A model generated the notes under the pieces. That model did not search any database. It saw nothing but the letters and a program-made list of their open reading frames with translations, and was not told where the DNA came from. From NCBI RefSeq assembly GCF_000319365.1, contig NC_021007.1, forward strand, positions 372,001-436,000: a DNA stretch of 64,000 nt, read 5' to 3'. Made by a program: the position numbers and the translations under genes. The DNA is from Candidatus Mycoplasma haematominutum 'Birmingham 1' (GTDB lineage: Bacteria; Bacillota_I; Bacilli_A; Mycoplasmatales; Mycoplasmoidaceae). Each line of letters begins with the position of its first letter. Within the stretch, counting starts at the first letter, position 1. Shown here in pieces: positions 32,222 through 43,255 of the stretch.

Positions 32222-32830
32222 CTAATTTCTATAAAAAGACACACTATTCCAACTGCCTGCTTTCTCCGCCTTAAATACCTTAGTACTGTTAGACAATTCT
32301 TCCTTTGCTCAACAGTTAGTACTGCATACATATAGCTTTACTACACTCGAATCCTCTCCAACTTGACCCTCCTTTTTAATAAAAGGAATACCTTCTTGAT
32401 TAGCTGAATTACACAACCCTAGATATTCTGCACTTCCCTCAGTAGTCAGAATAACTCATCCTGATTCAGAGTCAGTGCACTGCTGCAACCAGTGAGTTGA
32501 ACTATCATTTTTCCAACTCTCTGTACCTCTATTCCACTTGTGAGCAAATAGAGAACTTAACTCCTGTGAATTTACACTAGCAACTTGCTGAACGCTTCCC
32601 TCTCCCTGTGGCTTCTCCACTGATCAACATACACTGAGACTATCTTTATCTCCAAATGAAACTAATTCCCTATTATTGTCTCCTACTGAACCATCGCAAC
32701 TCACTATATTTAATTTATCAGTAACGGTTGAACTCCCTCTTGTAAGAGTAAGCGGCACTGACACAGCGCTTACCGCTCCTGTCGCTCCAGCAACACTAAC
32801 TATAGTCTTAAAAGCTGGAGCTAAGTTCAA
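32222..32830 (-). CDS. Family B surface protein (B11), 202 aa
   Basis: TTG 32830 directly after TAA; anchor IVSVAGATGAVSAVSVPLTL. Landmarks: IVSCDGSVGD, VSFGDKDSLSVCWSV, HWLQQCTDSESGWVI, EYLGLCNSAN, LYVCSTNCW, WNSVSFY. No tract. Confidence 0.78.
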
Positions 32831-32847
32831 TTAAATTCAGAAAATAG

Positions 32848-33516
32848 CTAAGTTGATGATAGTGATACAAAGCTTAACTCTCTTCAATTGGAATCATTCT
32901 TATTCTGGAAAGTAGAAATCTGGTTATCTCCTGTTGAGGAGGTAGTAAAGCAATTTCGATAACACAGCTTCAGTGTTAGGTTTTTACCCTGTTCAGTGGA
33001 ACTATCTATCTCTAGAAAACTTACAGCAGCGCTAGGAGTTGTAGAAGTATTACATGTTCCTATATACTTCACAGTGCCTGCAGATTCACTGTCTCCTCCA
33101 GAAGTAGACAAAGTTCACTGAGGTCCACTACCTCCAACTACACACATACTCCTTCAACTAGTATCTCCGGAAAACTTACTTTCTGTCTTTGACCACTCCT
33201 TCTTAAACAATTCAGTTAGGGAGGTATTCACTGTCTCTATTTCTCCAGTTTGACTCTCACTAGGTTCCTTCAATTTTCAGCAGAGTGGCCCCTTTGTGTT
33301 AGAACCAAAAGAGATTACATTCTCTCCACCGGAATTTATTCCACTACATTTTGTTAACTGCAATTGGGAAACTTGAGTACCACCTCCACTTGCAGAAGCT
33401 TGAATCATTCCTCCAGTATTATCTCCTACCGCATACATTGCGATAGGAATAGTAGTTGCACACGCACCACTTACCACTCCAACGCAACCAAACAGAGATC
33501 TCAGTGTTAGAAACAT
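32848..33516 (-). CDS. Family B surface protein (B12), 222 aa
   Basis: ATG 33516; anchor LFGCVGVVSGACATTIPIAM. The linker ASGGGTQVS sits where paralogues carry the G run, but its Gly codons are mixed (no homopolymer), so frame is locked. Landmarks: LTKCSGINS, ISFGSNTKGPLCWKL, WRSMCVVGG, YIGTCNTST, LKLCYRNCF (Phe instead of Trp), WRELSF. Confidence 0.8.
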
Positions 33517-33523
33517 TTAACTC

Positions 33524-34192
33524 CTAAAAACTATGTAATTTAGATCTGCTAGTATCATAAAAACTTATATTCTTTCAATTATTACTATTTTCTCTAGCTC
33601 ACTGTTTCAGTTTATAACCCTCATGAACACTATTTCCTGTCCAGCAATCTCTATCACATAACTTAAATTCACTTGAGTCCTTTAATCTCGCTGCAAAAGC
33701 GCCATTATTTTCCCGTCCTAACTTTACGTATTCTATACCTTCACAACTCTCACCTCGACCAAATTCTCATAAACTACCCTCATCTTCACTATCATACTCA
33801 TCCTTTCTTCAACAATATACTAGTTGATTGCCCTCCCTTAAGTTAGCTCAAGAGAGCTGACTATTCAAAGCAGATTTCAATAGGGTAGAGAATGCATTCT
33901 GCTCCTCTAATCCCAACTGAATTCCTACGGTAGTGTAACACACTTTCGAAGAATTAGTTAAATTCCCGGGTGTAAATTCAATCCTCCCCTCAGGGGGGAG
34001 GGAAGAACTACAGGTTTCTACAGAGAGTTTTTCAGCACTGTCTAACGCCCCCCCCCGATTATGCTCATCGCCCACAACTGTATTCACCTTAGAAAGCGCC
34101 CTTCCTGCACTCAATGCAATAGGAGTGGCTACAGCAGAACTCACTCCAACAGAACTAGTTAGCCCTATCAATACTCTTGTTAAGTTTTGAAT
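33524..34192 (-). CDS. Family B surface protein, in frame at G9 (B13), 222 aa
   Basis: Probable ATT start 34192 behind AAGG (MQNLTRVLIGLTSSVG); TTG 34171 would cut the anchor short. Nine G (34048-34056) read NRGGALDS in frame. Landmarks: SVETCSSSLP, IEFTPGNLTNSSKVCY, WEFGRGESCEGIEYVKLG, FKLCDRDCW, WKNISFY. ON in this assembly. Confidence 0.75.
34048..34056. repeat. G9 tract (minus strand), gene in frame
   Basis: Encodes Arg-Gly-Gly-Ala in B13. Confidence 0.9.
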
Positions 34193-34198
34193 CTTACC

Positions 34199-34845
34199 TT
34201 AATTTAAATCCCTCCTATAAAAATTAACTTTTTTAAACTGAGCTTCCCGAGCGGAGTCTAGCTTTATCTTCTGCATTCCCCCTCTCTGAGTGTCAGCTCT
34301 ACTACTTTCTCAACAATCCCCCCCCTGCAGACTGAAATGGTAGTATTTCCCTTTTCTGCTTTTTTGAATACAAATAGAGTATCCTTTAACTCGGCGCCTC
34401 TACACAGCCCTAAATAGTATTCTTTAGTCTCATCACCTTCTGCACTAGTATTTCAGATATCTCAACCAGGAGAGTGACTCTCGCAACTTAACTTCCAATC
34501 GCCGGAACTATACTCTTCCTCTCAAACCCTAGCATTTCCTCATTCCTCACTTAGTAGCGAATTAAATTCTGCCTCAGACTGAACAGCTAACTCACTCTCT
34601 CAGCATATATCCTCCACACTAGTCTCTCCAAATGAAACTACAGTTCTATTCTAGTTACTTCCTCCACACTTTGAAAATTTAAGAGCTTTTATAGCAGCTT
34701 TATTTTCACTATTCCCTCTATCTACCTGGGTTAATCCAGTCTCCACAGAAGTATTAGTCCCTAACGGTGCTGCCACTGCAAGCACCGCTCCCGCAGTACT
34801 ACACAACCCTAATGCTCCCTTAAGTATCAATGAAGCATTCACCAT
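34199..34845 (-). pseudogene. Family B gene with internal TAG and a 3' tract frameshift (B14)
   Basis: ATG 34845; anchor LGLCSTAGAVLAVAAP. TAG at 34651-34653 interrupts after KFSKCGGSN; the frame continues with VVSFGETSVEDICWES, EYYLGLCRG and TISVCRG. There a G8 tract (34318-34325) shifts frame before the conserved CW; nine G would give GGDCWESSRADTQ and the normal end. Two defects suggest a decaying or silent donor copy. Confidence 0.7.
34318..34325. repeat. G8 tract near the 3' end of a family B gene
   Basis: Only coding tract at the C-terminal end; eight G swaps the last ~30 residues for a 17-residue alternative tail, nine restores the family end. Confidence 0.88.
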
Positions 34846-34853
34846 CTCCTAAA

Positions 34854-35453
34854 TTATGCACCCCCTTTCTTAAAAAATTTCACTGGCTTTCAATTACTAG
34901 TCTGCTCTGACTGTAACTGCTTTCTAGATCCGCTGGTTGATGAACTATCTTCTCAACAGTTGGAAGCGCATATTGAAATAGAGGTTTTAGGAGATTCATG
35001 CTTCTTCTTTACGAAGGGTGTTTCAGCTAATTCTTGACTGCTATTACACAATCCCAGCTGCTTTTCACTTTCTCCTGTAGATCATACCTCTCACTTAGAA
35101 TCACACTCTTTTTTTCAGTCTTGAGCTTCATTTCAATCTTGGGAGGTAATATTCCAGTTATCCTGCAGTAAACTAGTTAAACTAGTTTCACTACTAGACA
35201 GCTGAGGCTCTCCCTCTATCTTTCAACATACTTCTCCCCCGCTAGCTGCACCAAAATCTACCTCCGTTGTAGAGCTAGAGGAAGTATCGCATTTCTCTAA
35301 CTTAACACTTACTCTTGAACGCCCCCCCCCGGTTGATACTCTAGTCGTTACAGTATTCTTTCCCTGAGAATTCAACACCACGGGCACTGCAACTGAAGTG
35401 CTAATTCCTGCAACAGTTACTATTCCTAAACATAATCTCAGGAGAGAAAACAT
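34854..35453 (-). CDS. Family B surface protein, in frame at G9 (B15), 199 aa
   Basis: ATG 35453; anchor LCLGIVTVAGISTSVAVPVVL. G9 (35322-35330) gives STGGGRSRVS in frame. Landmarks: KLEKCDTSS, VDFGAASGGEVCWKI, WKKECDSKWEV, QLGLCNSSQ, ISICASNCW, WKPVKFFKK. The 35454-35619 spacer upstream holds nothing recognisable. Confidence 0.8.
35322..35330. repeat. G9 tract (minus strand), gene in frame
   Basis: Encodes Gly-Gly-Gly in the linker of B15. Confidence 0.9.
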
Positions 35454-35619
35454 ACTATCCTAAGATACTATTTCAAACTTTAAATTCAAATGCTCACTCC
35501 ACCGCTCCTAACCTAAATGCTATATTTCAATGTTTTTAACTCAGTTTATCAAAATCTAGTGTCTTTTAACTGCCCTTCTCTTCCTGTGCTAATTTTTTTA
35601 GAACATATCTCTTACCTCA

Positions 35620-36285
35620 CTAAGCTTGCGACTGAGTGTAAAACTTGACCTCCTTGAAGGCTTCAGATTTCTCTGTAGCTCAATTCTGCAGTTCCTGTTT
35701 CGAATTCCGTTCATTATTACTTCAGCAGTCAGAAGTGCAGACTCTCACTTCATAGTTATTACTTCTTTTTCTCTCTCTCTTTAGGAAAGCTCAACTGTTA
35801 TTATTCTTCTGTTCTAGATACTCAATTCCTGCACATGCAGGATTACCTCTACTAATGGGTCATAGTCCCTCAGCGCTGCCATCCTCTTCACTTCCAGTAC
35901 TCTCAGTCTTGCAGTAAGCCTTTACATTCTCCAGCTCTAAATTCGACCAGTTTCTATCACTAGTTCAGCCCGCCTTAAACAATTCAGAAAATTTAGAATT
36001 TTGTACTTCTTCTAGCTCACTTCTTCAACATACATTAGCTATTCCTGCTTCACCAAACTGCACCTCAGTACTCCTGCTCTCAGTTCCGCACTTTACTATT
36101 TGCGGTACTTCAACATCTCTATCTACCTGACCCTGTTCACTCGAAAGTTGAACTGTATTTTCTCCCGCTGTAGAGACTGAACTAGCAACTCCTCTTCCAA
36201 CCGCTAGGGAAATAGGGGTTGCAATAGCACAGCACCCACCTACTGCAGAGGAAAGATACAAAATAGGTCTAATAGCTAACTCCAA
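35620..36285 (-). CDS. Family B surface protein (B16), 221 aa
   Basis: TTG 36285; anchor IRPILYLSSAVGGCCAIATPIS. Landmarks: QIVKCGTESRST, VQFGEAGIANVCWRS, CAGIEYLEQ, VRVCTSDCW, FKEVKFY. Belongs to the subgroup (with B21, B24-B27) that has C.G.EYL instead of YLGLC. No tract. Confidence 0.78.
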
Positions 36286-36296
36286 ACTTTAACTAA

Positions 36297-36971
36297 TTAT
36301 TTCATATTTTTAACAAACACAATCGCCCTTCAACCTACTTCATTTTTAGTACCGAAAGTTGGTGGAATGGTTGAAGCTTGACTACTACTATCACTCCAAC
36401 AATTAGATAGACAGAACTTTAGGCTTCTTACACTATTTGATTCACTTCCAGTAGATTTTTCAATATCTAAGAAGTTCGCAGGATTGCCTCCACAGTAACC
36501 TAGATACTCATTTCCGGCTGCTGAACTTTCTACCTGTAGCACTCATTGAGGTCAATTGCTGCCTGTACAAAAAGCCTTTCAGGAGCTGCTAGTAGAGGTA
36601 GAATGTCAATTCTGACCGCCTCTAGTTCACATACTCTTAAATAATTCAGAAAGTGAATTTTCCACTGTAGTATCCAAACGTTCGGAACTCTCATCAGACT
36701 TTCACTTTCAACACAGCTCAGCTTCAGTGGTATCTCCGAAAGAAAAAGTTGCAGCAGTTTCTACATTTCCACTACATTTTTGCAGCTTTAAGCTACTACC
36801 TAAACTCGAACTCCTCTCTCCAACTAATTGTGAACTCTCAGCACTAACCTTCATTCCTACACTAGCTGCCTCTCCACTGCTTTGAGCCCCTAACCCTAAA
36901 GGTACACCTACTGCACAGCATCCACTTACAGTTCCTACAACTCCCACTATAGTCCTAGGATTTACAACCAT
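36297..36971 (-). CDS. Family B surface protein (B17), 224 aa
   Basis: ATG 36971 immediately after the TAA of the upstream gene (TAAATG). Anchor IVGVVGTVSGCCAVGVPLGL. Landmarks: LQKCSGNVE, FSFGDTTEAELCWKW, WKAFCTGSNWPQW, YLGYCGGNP, LKFCLSNCW, WRAIVF. No tract. Confidence 0.8.
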
Positions 36972-37616
36972 TTAAGAAGCGCTTTCTAAGATATTTTGGG
37001 TTCTAAATTGAAAATTTTTTCAGTTTCCTGATTTCTCCTTCAATTGTCTAGGGCTCCCTGTTTCTTCACGTTTTCAACAATCGCCCTTACAATGCTGAAT
37101 ACTTAACTTGCTACTATCCTTTCCCTCTATAGATATTCAAACTTGATCAGATGAGCTAACACTACTACTGCACAATCCTAGATATTCTTTTCCCTCCCCT
37201 ACACTTGCAAATACTCACTTATCTTCACCCTGCATGCACAGAGATTTTCAATCTGACTGTGCAGTACTCCAGTTACCATTTCTAGAGCCTCATGTTTTTA
37301 AAAACAGGTTAGTATACTTATCTTCCTCATTCATCTCCTCTCCGGAACTCTCAACTGTTCAACAAATATCTTTAGAACTTGAATCCCCATAATCTACAAC
37401 TGCACCGCTTAAGTTTGACTGATCAGCACACTTAACTATTTTTAATTGAGCTGACTCTAACCCTTCCTGCGAAGCTAACTGAGGACCAACTCTAACCGTA
37501 GACGATGACTCCTTCTCTTCTGATTGAGTAGCTGCAGACATCAAAGTCGGTGCTATAGCACCTCCTCCTCCTAAAACACCACATGCGGTTATCGCCTTAG
37601 GGATAGTTAATTTCAT
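36972..37616 (-). CDS. Family B surface protein (B18), 214 aa
   Basis: ATG 37616; anchor PKAITACGVLGGGGAIAPTL with the four Gly encoded by GGA/GGT rather than a G run, as in a locked-ON signal anchor. Landmarks: IVKCADQSN, VDYGDSSSKDICW, WKSLCMQGEDKWVF, YLGLCSSS, LSIQHCKGDCW, WKNFQF. Confidence 0.8.
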
Positions 37617-37618
37617 CT

Positions 37619-38294
37619 CTACTGGGAATTACTGTAAAAACCTATCTCACTTCAATTGTTATCCTGCTTAGTTTCCAGTGTTTCAATACCACTGTTCCCT
37701 GGACTGCTGAAACAGTCCTTCTCGCAAAAACTAACTTTTTGCACTTTACTCTTCGATGAATCTTTGTCTATATCTAGGAAACTTACCTCACTACTCGACG
37801 ATTTTTGAGCATTATTATCGCAATAACCCAATATCTGGCTATTACCTGAGGTAACAACTACTCATTTAGGTGAATGACCACTTGTACAATTAGATTTTCA
37901 GTATGTAGATGGAGTACTTGTTTCTCAATTGGTGACTTCATTCTCTCACATCTTCTGAAACAAAGCAGTTAAAGCCACATCGGATTGACTACCTGGAAGT
38001 GTGCCGCCTGAAGAGGAGCTCTCCAACTTTCAGCAAATAGACTGTTTGTTCTGTTCCCCAAATGCTATTTTGGTGGTATAACGGTCATTTCCTGCACACT
38101 TAGTTAGAGATACTGCTGATGCTGTTTGCCCCCCCCCTGGAGTCTCCTGTAGTAGCACTGACTTGAGTACCTACACCTCTAGTGCCTAGTTGATTCCCAG
38201 TGCTAGCAAAAGATAGTGGAACTCCTACGGCGCAGCCGGCACCGAATAGGGCACACAAGCTTCAAATCGTTCTAGAAAGTAGAAAGCCCTTCAT
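37619..38294 (-). CDS. Family B surface protein, out of frame at G9 (B19)
   Basis: ATG 38294; anchor LLSRTIWSLCALFGAGCAVGVP. G9 (38129-38137) follows GDS; at nine it stops after 10 codons, at eight it reads RGGQTASAVSLTKCAGND, IAFGEQNKQSICW, LGYCDNNA-like, WSEIGFY to TAG 37619. Confidence 0.78.
38129..38137. repeat. G9 tract (minus strand), gene out of frame
   Basis: Frame restored at 8 in the 37619-38294 gene. Confidence 0.9.
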
Positions 38295-38363
38295 CTAAGC
38301 TCCTATCTTACTGTGTAGAAATACTAGCCCTCTAAGTCCTTAGGGAAACAGTAATCTCCCTCC

Positions 38364-38382
38364 CTCCCCCCTACAGGGGGAG
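38364..38382 (-). terminator. Terminator-like hairpin within the B array
   Basis: CTCCCCC-CTACA-GGGGGAG; may divide the array into separate transcripts. Confidence 0.5.
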
Positions 38383-38428
38383 TTACTACTAAACTTCCCT
38401 ACATCAAGAGTCTCTGTAGTACCGTTCA

Positions 38429-38437
38429 CCCCCCCCC
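38429..38437. repeat. G9 tract (minus strand) in a gene remnant
   Basis: Within the short frame at 38340-38513. Confidence 0.9.
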
Positions 38438-38609
38438 GATTAGACAGCACTTTTTGAGTACCATAACTCACTACATCCTCAAAACCGCACAACTTGACCT
38501 TAAACCTCAACACTTAAACTTTTTTAAGCTTTAAGCAAAATTTTATCTTCATGCAATTCCATTTCCAACACTCTAGAATCTCCGTTGAAATCATTTGCTT
38601 GTTTCCCCT

Positions 38610-39254
38610 CTAAGAAGCTAGCTCTTGTGCTGAAGTCTGATCCCTATTGTAAAATTTAACTTCTTTTCAACTACCACTTTTCTCAGTGGTTAAAATCTTA
38701 ACTCCTGAACTTTCCTGAGGGTCTTCTCAACAGTCACTAGTACATATAGAAAACTTTAGGGTAGAATTAGAACCTGAAACCATATCTTCCTTCTTAAGAT
38801 AAACTGTTTTATCGTAACTGGAGCTATTACACAACCTTAGATATTTATTAATTTGAGTTAAAGTGTCAGTCCCTACAACTATTGCTCACTTATTAGAAAG
38901 TGAATCATCTATCATACATTGAGCTGTTCACCTTTCCTGTTCTGCACCTACCTCTCAATTTTGAGTTCCCTGACCCCAATGATTCTGAAATAAAGTAGTA
39001 TACTCACTTCCGGTTGCACTAGATGCCTGGGTTGCAGCATCTACTTCCTTTCAACATACATTTCTCAGCTCAGCTTCTCCATAGCTTACCTCTCCCAAAT
39101 TAGCTGCATCAGTATTTTCGCACTTAACTAGGGATATCTTTGGTAAGCTAGACACTCCTCCTGCAGTAACACTCATAGCTATAGGGGTTGCAACTGCACA
39201 ACTCCCTCCTAGTAAACTTACTCCTCCCAGTATACTTCTTAAAGGAACTGCCAC
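38610..39254 (-). CDS. Family B surface protein (B20), 214 aa
   Basis: GTG 39254; anchor LGGVSLLGGSCAVATPIAM. Landmarks: LVKCENTDAAN, VSYGEAELRNVCWKE, WTAQCMIDDSLSNKWAI, YLRLCNSSSYD, FSICTSDCW, WKEVKFY. No tract. Confidence 0.8.
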
Positions 39255-39262
39255 CTAATCCT

Positions 39263-39892
39263 CTAGTTTTTCTTTCTCTGAAATTGTAATGTAACTCAAT
39301 TTTCCTGCTCTTCTATAGCTCACTGCTGTAGCTTTCCATCTCCTTTCTCTCCCCCTGTTTGTCAACAGTTAGACTCACAAATTGAAACTGGCTCAGCTTT
39401 ACTAGTTGTTCCCCCTTCCCTTTTAAGATAGACTCAACTACTATTATTTCTCTTTCCTAAGTATACAGCACCACTACAGCTGTCACTAGACTTTAACTCC
39501 CAAAGGGAGGAGCTATCTCCCTCTTGACTCTCTTCATCTTTCTGCCTGCAGTAAGCTATTCAACTACTCTTTTCCAAATCGGATCATACATTATCAGTGC
39601 TTAAACCGACTGAAACTAGAGAGTTGACTATTTCTACTGACTTAACAGTGGAATCGCTAGTTCAGCAACTGTTTAGTACATCTCTTGATCTAGCAACCAC
39701 TTCATTAGACAAATCCGACGAACATTGAGCTACTCCAACTGTACTTTCTGCTGAAACTTGACTAGCTGGAGTAGACTTAGCTGGAAATTCAGTAACTCCC
39801 TTTTCTACACTCAGGGAAACAGGCACAGCTACAGCACAAACTCCTCCTGTTAAGCCTACCATACTACAGACTACCCTAATTGGAGAAAGCAT
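39263..39892 (-). CDS. Family B surface protein (B21), 209 aa
   Basis: ATG 39892; anchor VVCSMVGLTGGVCAVAVPVSL. Landmarks: VAQCSSDLSNE, LNSCW, DSCSGAVYLGKRNN, VSICESNCW, WVTLQF. C.G.EYL subgroup; no tract. Confidence 0.78.
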
Positions 39893-39901
39893 ATACTCAG
39901 C

Positions 39902-40504
39902 TTAACCCTTTCTATAGAACTTTAATTCTTTAAAGTTACTATCTTTAGCTGTCTGTAGTTCTCAAGGTTTAGAATTCTCAACCGGACTGGAGGGGGTTTC
40001 CCAGCAATCTCTATTGCATATTGAAATAGTGGTAGTTCCGCTTTTCTCTTTCTTCTTTATAAACATAGTGCTTTCTACACTATCAGTTCCGCTGCATAGT
40101 CCTAACAACTCTTCCTGCTCTTCATCCTCTTGAGCTCCAGTACTTCAAATGACCCATCCGGGAGAATGGGTCTTGCACTCACTCGCTCAAGAATTCTTGC
40201 TGTAGTTACTTCAAGACTCTCTATTACTTCATTCACTACTAATTAGAGAACTTAATTCTGATTCCTGCTGCACTGTCTCTGAGCTATTTCAGCATATATC
40301 TGTCACCTGTTGATCTCCAAAGAAAAGCGGAGATTCAGAGGCACTAGTAGTACATTTTGATACAGACACATTTCTCATTAAAGTACTATCTTCACTATCT
40401 CTAGCATTATCGCCTCTAACATTTATCAAAACTGGGACCGCTACGGCAGAACTTACTCCTGCCAAACTTAAAGCACAGAGTAAAAACCTAGTTAGAAAGG
40501 GCAT
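39902..40504 (-). CDS. Family B surface protein (B22), 200 aa
   Basis: ATG 40504; anchor FLLCALSLAGVSSAVAVPVLI. Landmarks: VSKCTTSASE, LFFGDQQVTDICW, WASECKTHSPGWVIW, LLGLCSGTD, ISICNRDCW, FKELKFY. No tract. Confidence 0.8.
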
Positions 40505-40510
40505 AACTTA

Positions 40511-41154
40511 CTAACTTACCTTTTGTTTAAAAAACTTAACTGTCTTTCAATTACTTTCATTAGCTTCCTGTAACTCTAGTTTTGAAGGACTAGAGACTCC
40601 AGAGGTATTTCAACAACTGCTTGTACAGACTGAAAGAGTATGCGTGGACTGACCACTCTCTTTCTTTCTCTTCACAAAGGGTGTATTCTCTACCTGGTTA
40701 CCACTACATAATCCTAGATACTCTTCCTCAGCTTCTAAATTTCCATCTTCTCCTGAACTAAACACAGTCCAATTAGGAGTTGGAGAACTACAATCATCTT
40801 TTCACTCTCCATAACTCTTATTATTTCACTCCTCATCTTGTTTATTCCAAACACTTTTAAATAGTGAACTAAATTTTTCTCCCTGGTCTGTAATGTCAGA
40901 CTGAGAACTACCCTCTGCTAGTTCTCAACATATACTTGCAACACCTTCATCGCCGTAATTGACTGCAGCTAAGCTATCTTTAATAGCAACAGAGGTACAC
41001 ATTTTTAGCTCATTCAACTCAACTGATTGCCCCCCCCTCTACTACTATCCACTCTAGCTGCTTTCCCCTGCAAGTGTAATACTACAGGTACTGTTACTGC
41101 AGAGCTCACTCCTGCCACCGCAGCTAAAATAAGACATAATTTCAGCAAAAACAC
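40511..41154 (-). CDS. Family B surface protein, out of frame at G8 (B23)
   Basis: GTG 41154; anchor LLKLCLILAAVAGVSSAVTVP. G8 (41030-41037) follows DSSR; at eight it stops after 9 codons, at nine it reads GGGQSVELNELKMCTS, VNYGDEGVASVCWEL, WKDDCSSPTPNWTV, YLGLCSGNQ, LSVCTSSCW, WKTVKFF. Confidence 0.78.
41030..41037. repeat. G8 tract (minus strand), gene out of frame
   Basis: Frame restored at 9 in the 40511-41154 gene. Confidence 0.9.
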
Positions 41155-41165
41155 TATTTAAAACT

Positions 41166-41855
41166 CTAACTCTGCAGAGTTACTGCAGAACTACTATTTC
41201 AAAATTTCAATTCCGCCCAACTCCCAGTGTTTTCAGTTACATTTTGAGATTGAGCTGTAGTTAAATTGAAGGTATTGCCTTGTCAACAATTACTCTCACA
41301 GAAGAAAAGAGTGTTGTTGCTCCCACTTTTCAACTCTTTTTTCACAAAAGCACTATTTTCCGTCTGAGAAAGAGCTACATATTCAACGCCGTTACACTCA
41401 TCCCTATTGCCCTTTCACAACGTTCTGTTTTCCGTAGCTGAATCATCACTTTCTGAGTCCCTAGTATAACAGTATGTAGCTCACTTATTTTCATTTAATT
41501 TAGCTCAGGAGGTAGCGCTTAACCAAGCTTTTCCTAAAAATTCCTGCAAGTTATCCTTTTCCCCGGAGGTGGAACTTCCCTCTCAGCACACTTCCTTCAC
41601 ATTTACAGCACCGAAAGAGATTGCAGACCTCACTCCTGAAGTTGAAGTGTTACATTCAACTACAGTTATAGGATTCTGAGAAGCTGCCACTGTAGAAGTA
41701 CTATCTGATACTAACTGCACTTCACTCGTACTACCAGAATCGTAATCGGAAGTTGAATAACCTTTCTGAGTAGACATTGTTACCGGTACTGCAACTGCGG
41801 AACTAATACCTGCTAGAGCACATAACCCTAGACATCCCTTGAAAACCGGAATCAA
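41166..41855 (-). CDS. Family B surface protein (B24), 229 aa
   Basis: TTG 41855; anchor LGLCALAGISSAVAVPVTM. Contains QNPITVVECNTSTSGVRSA followed by ISFGAVNVKEVCWEGSS; this ~115-base block (41571-41687) is nearly identical to one in the gene at 43256-44032. Then CNGVEYVALS, LFFCESNCW, WAELKFW. No tract. Confidence 0.8.
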
Positions 41856-41881
41856 CTTGTATTAGCTCCTTCCTATTGTCT

Positions 41882-42547
41882 TTATTGAAAGCTAACCGGC
41901 TTTCAAGCACTACCTACCTCTTTAACCACCTGTTGAGACTGAGCTGTCTTAAATGGAGTAGAACTATCTCAGCAATTGTTTTCAGTACATAGTCAAACAT
42001 TATAGGAAGCAGAGCCTGATGCTGACAACTCTTTCTTTAAAAAGGTAGTCGCCTGACTACTGCTGCCTTTCAACTCTAGATATTCAGTACCGCTACAACT
42101 ACCATCTGTTTCCTTCCATAAGGTAATAAGGCCGTTATTTTCTGTGTCTGCCTTCTCTTCACTTGGAGTATCTTCTCGATTCTTGCAGTAAGTCTGTCCA
42201 GTACTTCCGCTGTACACTCACTTATCTGGAGTATTTCAAGTTGAGGAAAAAATTTCACTCAAGTCCGCTGATAGATTATCACTTCCCTCACTAGTTCAAC
42301 ACACTCCAGTTGAGGTACTTGAACTTCCAAATGTAATGGTTGTACCTCCACTAGTTGATGAAGTAGCACATTTTTCTACTTTAGGGGTAGTTCGAGTGCT
42401 ACCAACTTGTTCAACCCCTGCTACTTCCCCAACTTCTCTAGTTACTGAAGCGGCGCTAGTAGCACTTGCAACAACTGGTGTAGCTACAGCAGCACTTATA
42501 CCTGCTACTGCAACCAACGCCAGACACAGCTTGAATAAAACGAGCAA
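41882..42547 (-). CDS. Family B surface protein (B25), 221 aa
   Basis: TTG 42547; anchor FKLCLALVAVAGISAAVATP. Landmarks: VEKCATSSTSGG, ITFGSSSTSTGVCW, CSGTEYLELKGSS, LCTENNCW, WKPVSF. Thr/Ser/Val-rich linker after the anchor; no tract. Confidence 0.78.
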
Positions 42548-42578
42548 CTTCTAGTTTAAAACCTCGGCTAGAAAAACA

Positions 42579-43238
42579 TTATACGCTAAGCCCTTCTGTC
42601 TGTTTGTAATACTTCAGTTCACTCCAACTATTCTGCTTTTCCTTCACCGAAGCTTGAGTTGTTGAAGAACCGGAGTTAAAACCCGTACCCTCTCAACAAT
42701 CGCCTACACATAGTCAGGTCTTCCACTGTGCATTTGAAGCTTCCTTTTTCTTTTTCAAGAAAGTATTACTGCTATTTCCTAACCTTAGATACTCAGTACC
42801 ATTACATGAACTTCCAGTTCCCTTCCAGAGTGTTAGATATCCCTGATTATCTCCATCTTCATCTTCTTCTTTTGAATCCTCTGTTCCTGAACTATCGCAA
42901 TAATCTGTCATTCCCTCTAATCCTAAAGCTGCAAAAGAAGCTGAACCTCAGGCACTCTGCAATGCCTTACTGATGTTTTGCCCATCCGATGATGCTTGAA
43001 TAGTATCTCCAGCATTTCAACATACTCCCCCTAGTGAACCTGTTCCAAATTCAAGAGCATTGCTTGCAGTTTCTGTATCACCACACATATTTACTGAAAC
43101 TGACTGAGTGTGATTAACATCTCTACTAGTTGTTGGACCTACAGCTTGCCTCGAATTCACTACCACAGGTACTGCTACAGCAGAGCTTAATCCTGCAATT
43201 AATGCTATACCCAGACATCACTTGAGTAGAAAAAACAT
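42579..43238 (-). CDS. Family B surface protein (B26), 219 aa
   Basis: ATG 43238; anchor LKWCLGIALIAGLSSAVAVP. Landmarks: VNMCGDTETASNA, LEFGTGSLGGVCW, acidic DSKEEDEDGDNQG, CNGTEYLRLGNSS, LCVGDCW, WSELKYY. No tract. Confidence 0.78.
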
Positions 43239-43255
43239 TTCTAAAAACTATGTAA

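Larger units (their letters stand above)
38340..38513 (-). pseudogene. Short family B remnant with G9 tract
   Basis: 58-codon frame from GTG 38513. KLCGFEDVVSYGTQKV resembles the KC...VSYG...VC block of family B, followed by the tract (38429-38437). No anchor before it and no Cys-Trp motifs after it. It occupies the 38295-38609 gap together with a terminator-like hairpin. Confidence 0.35.
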
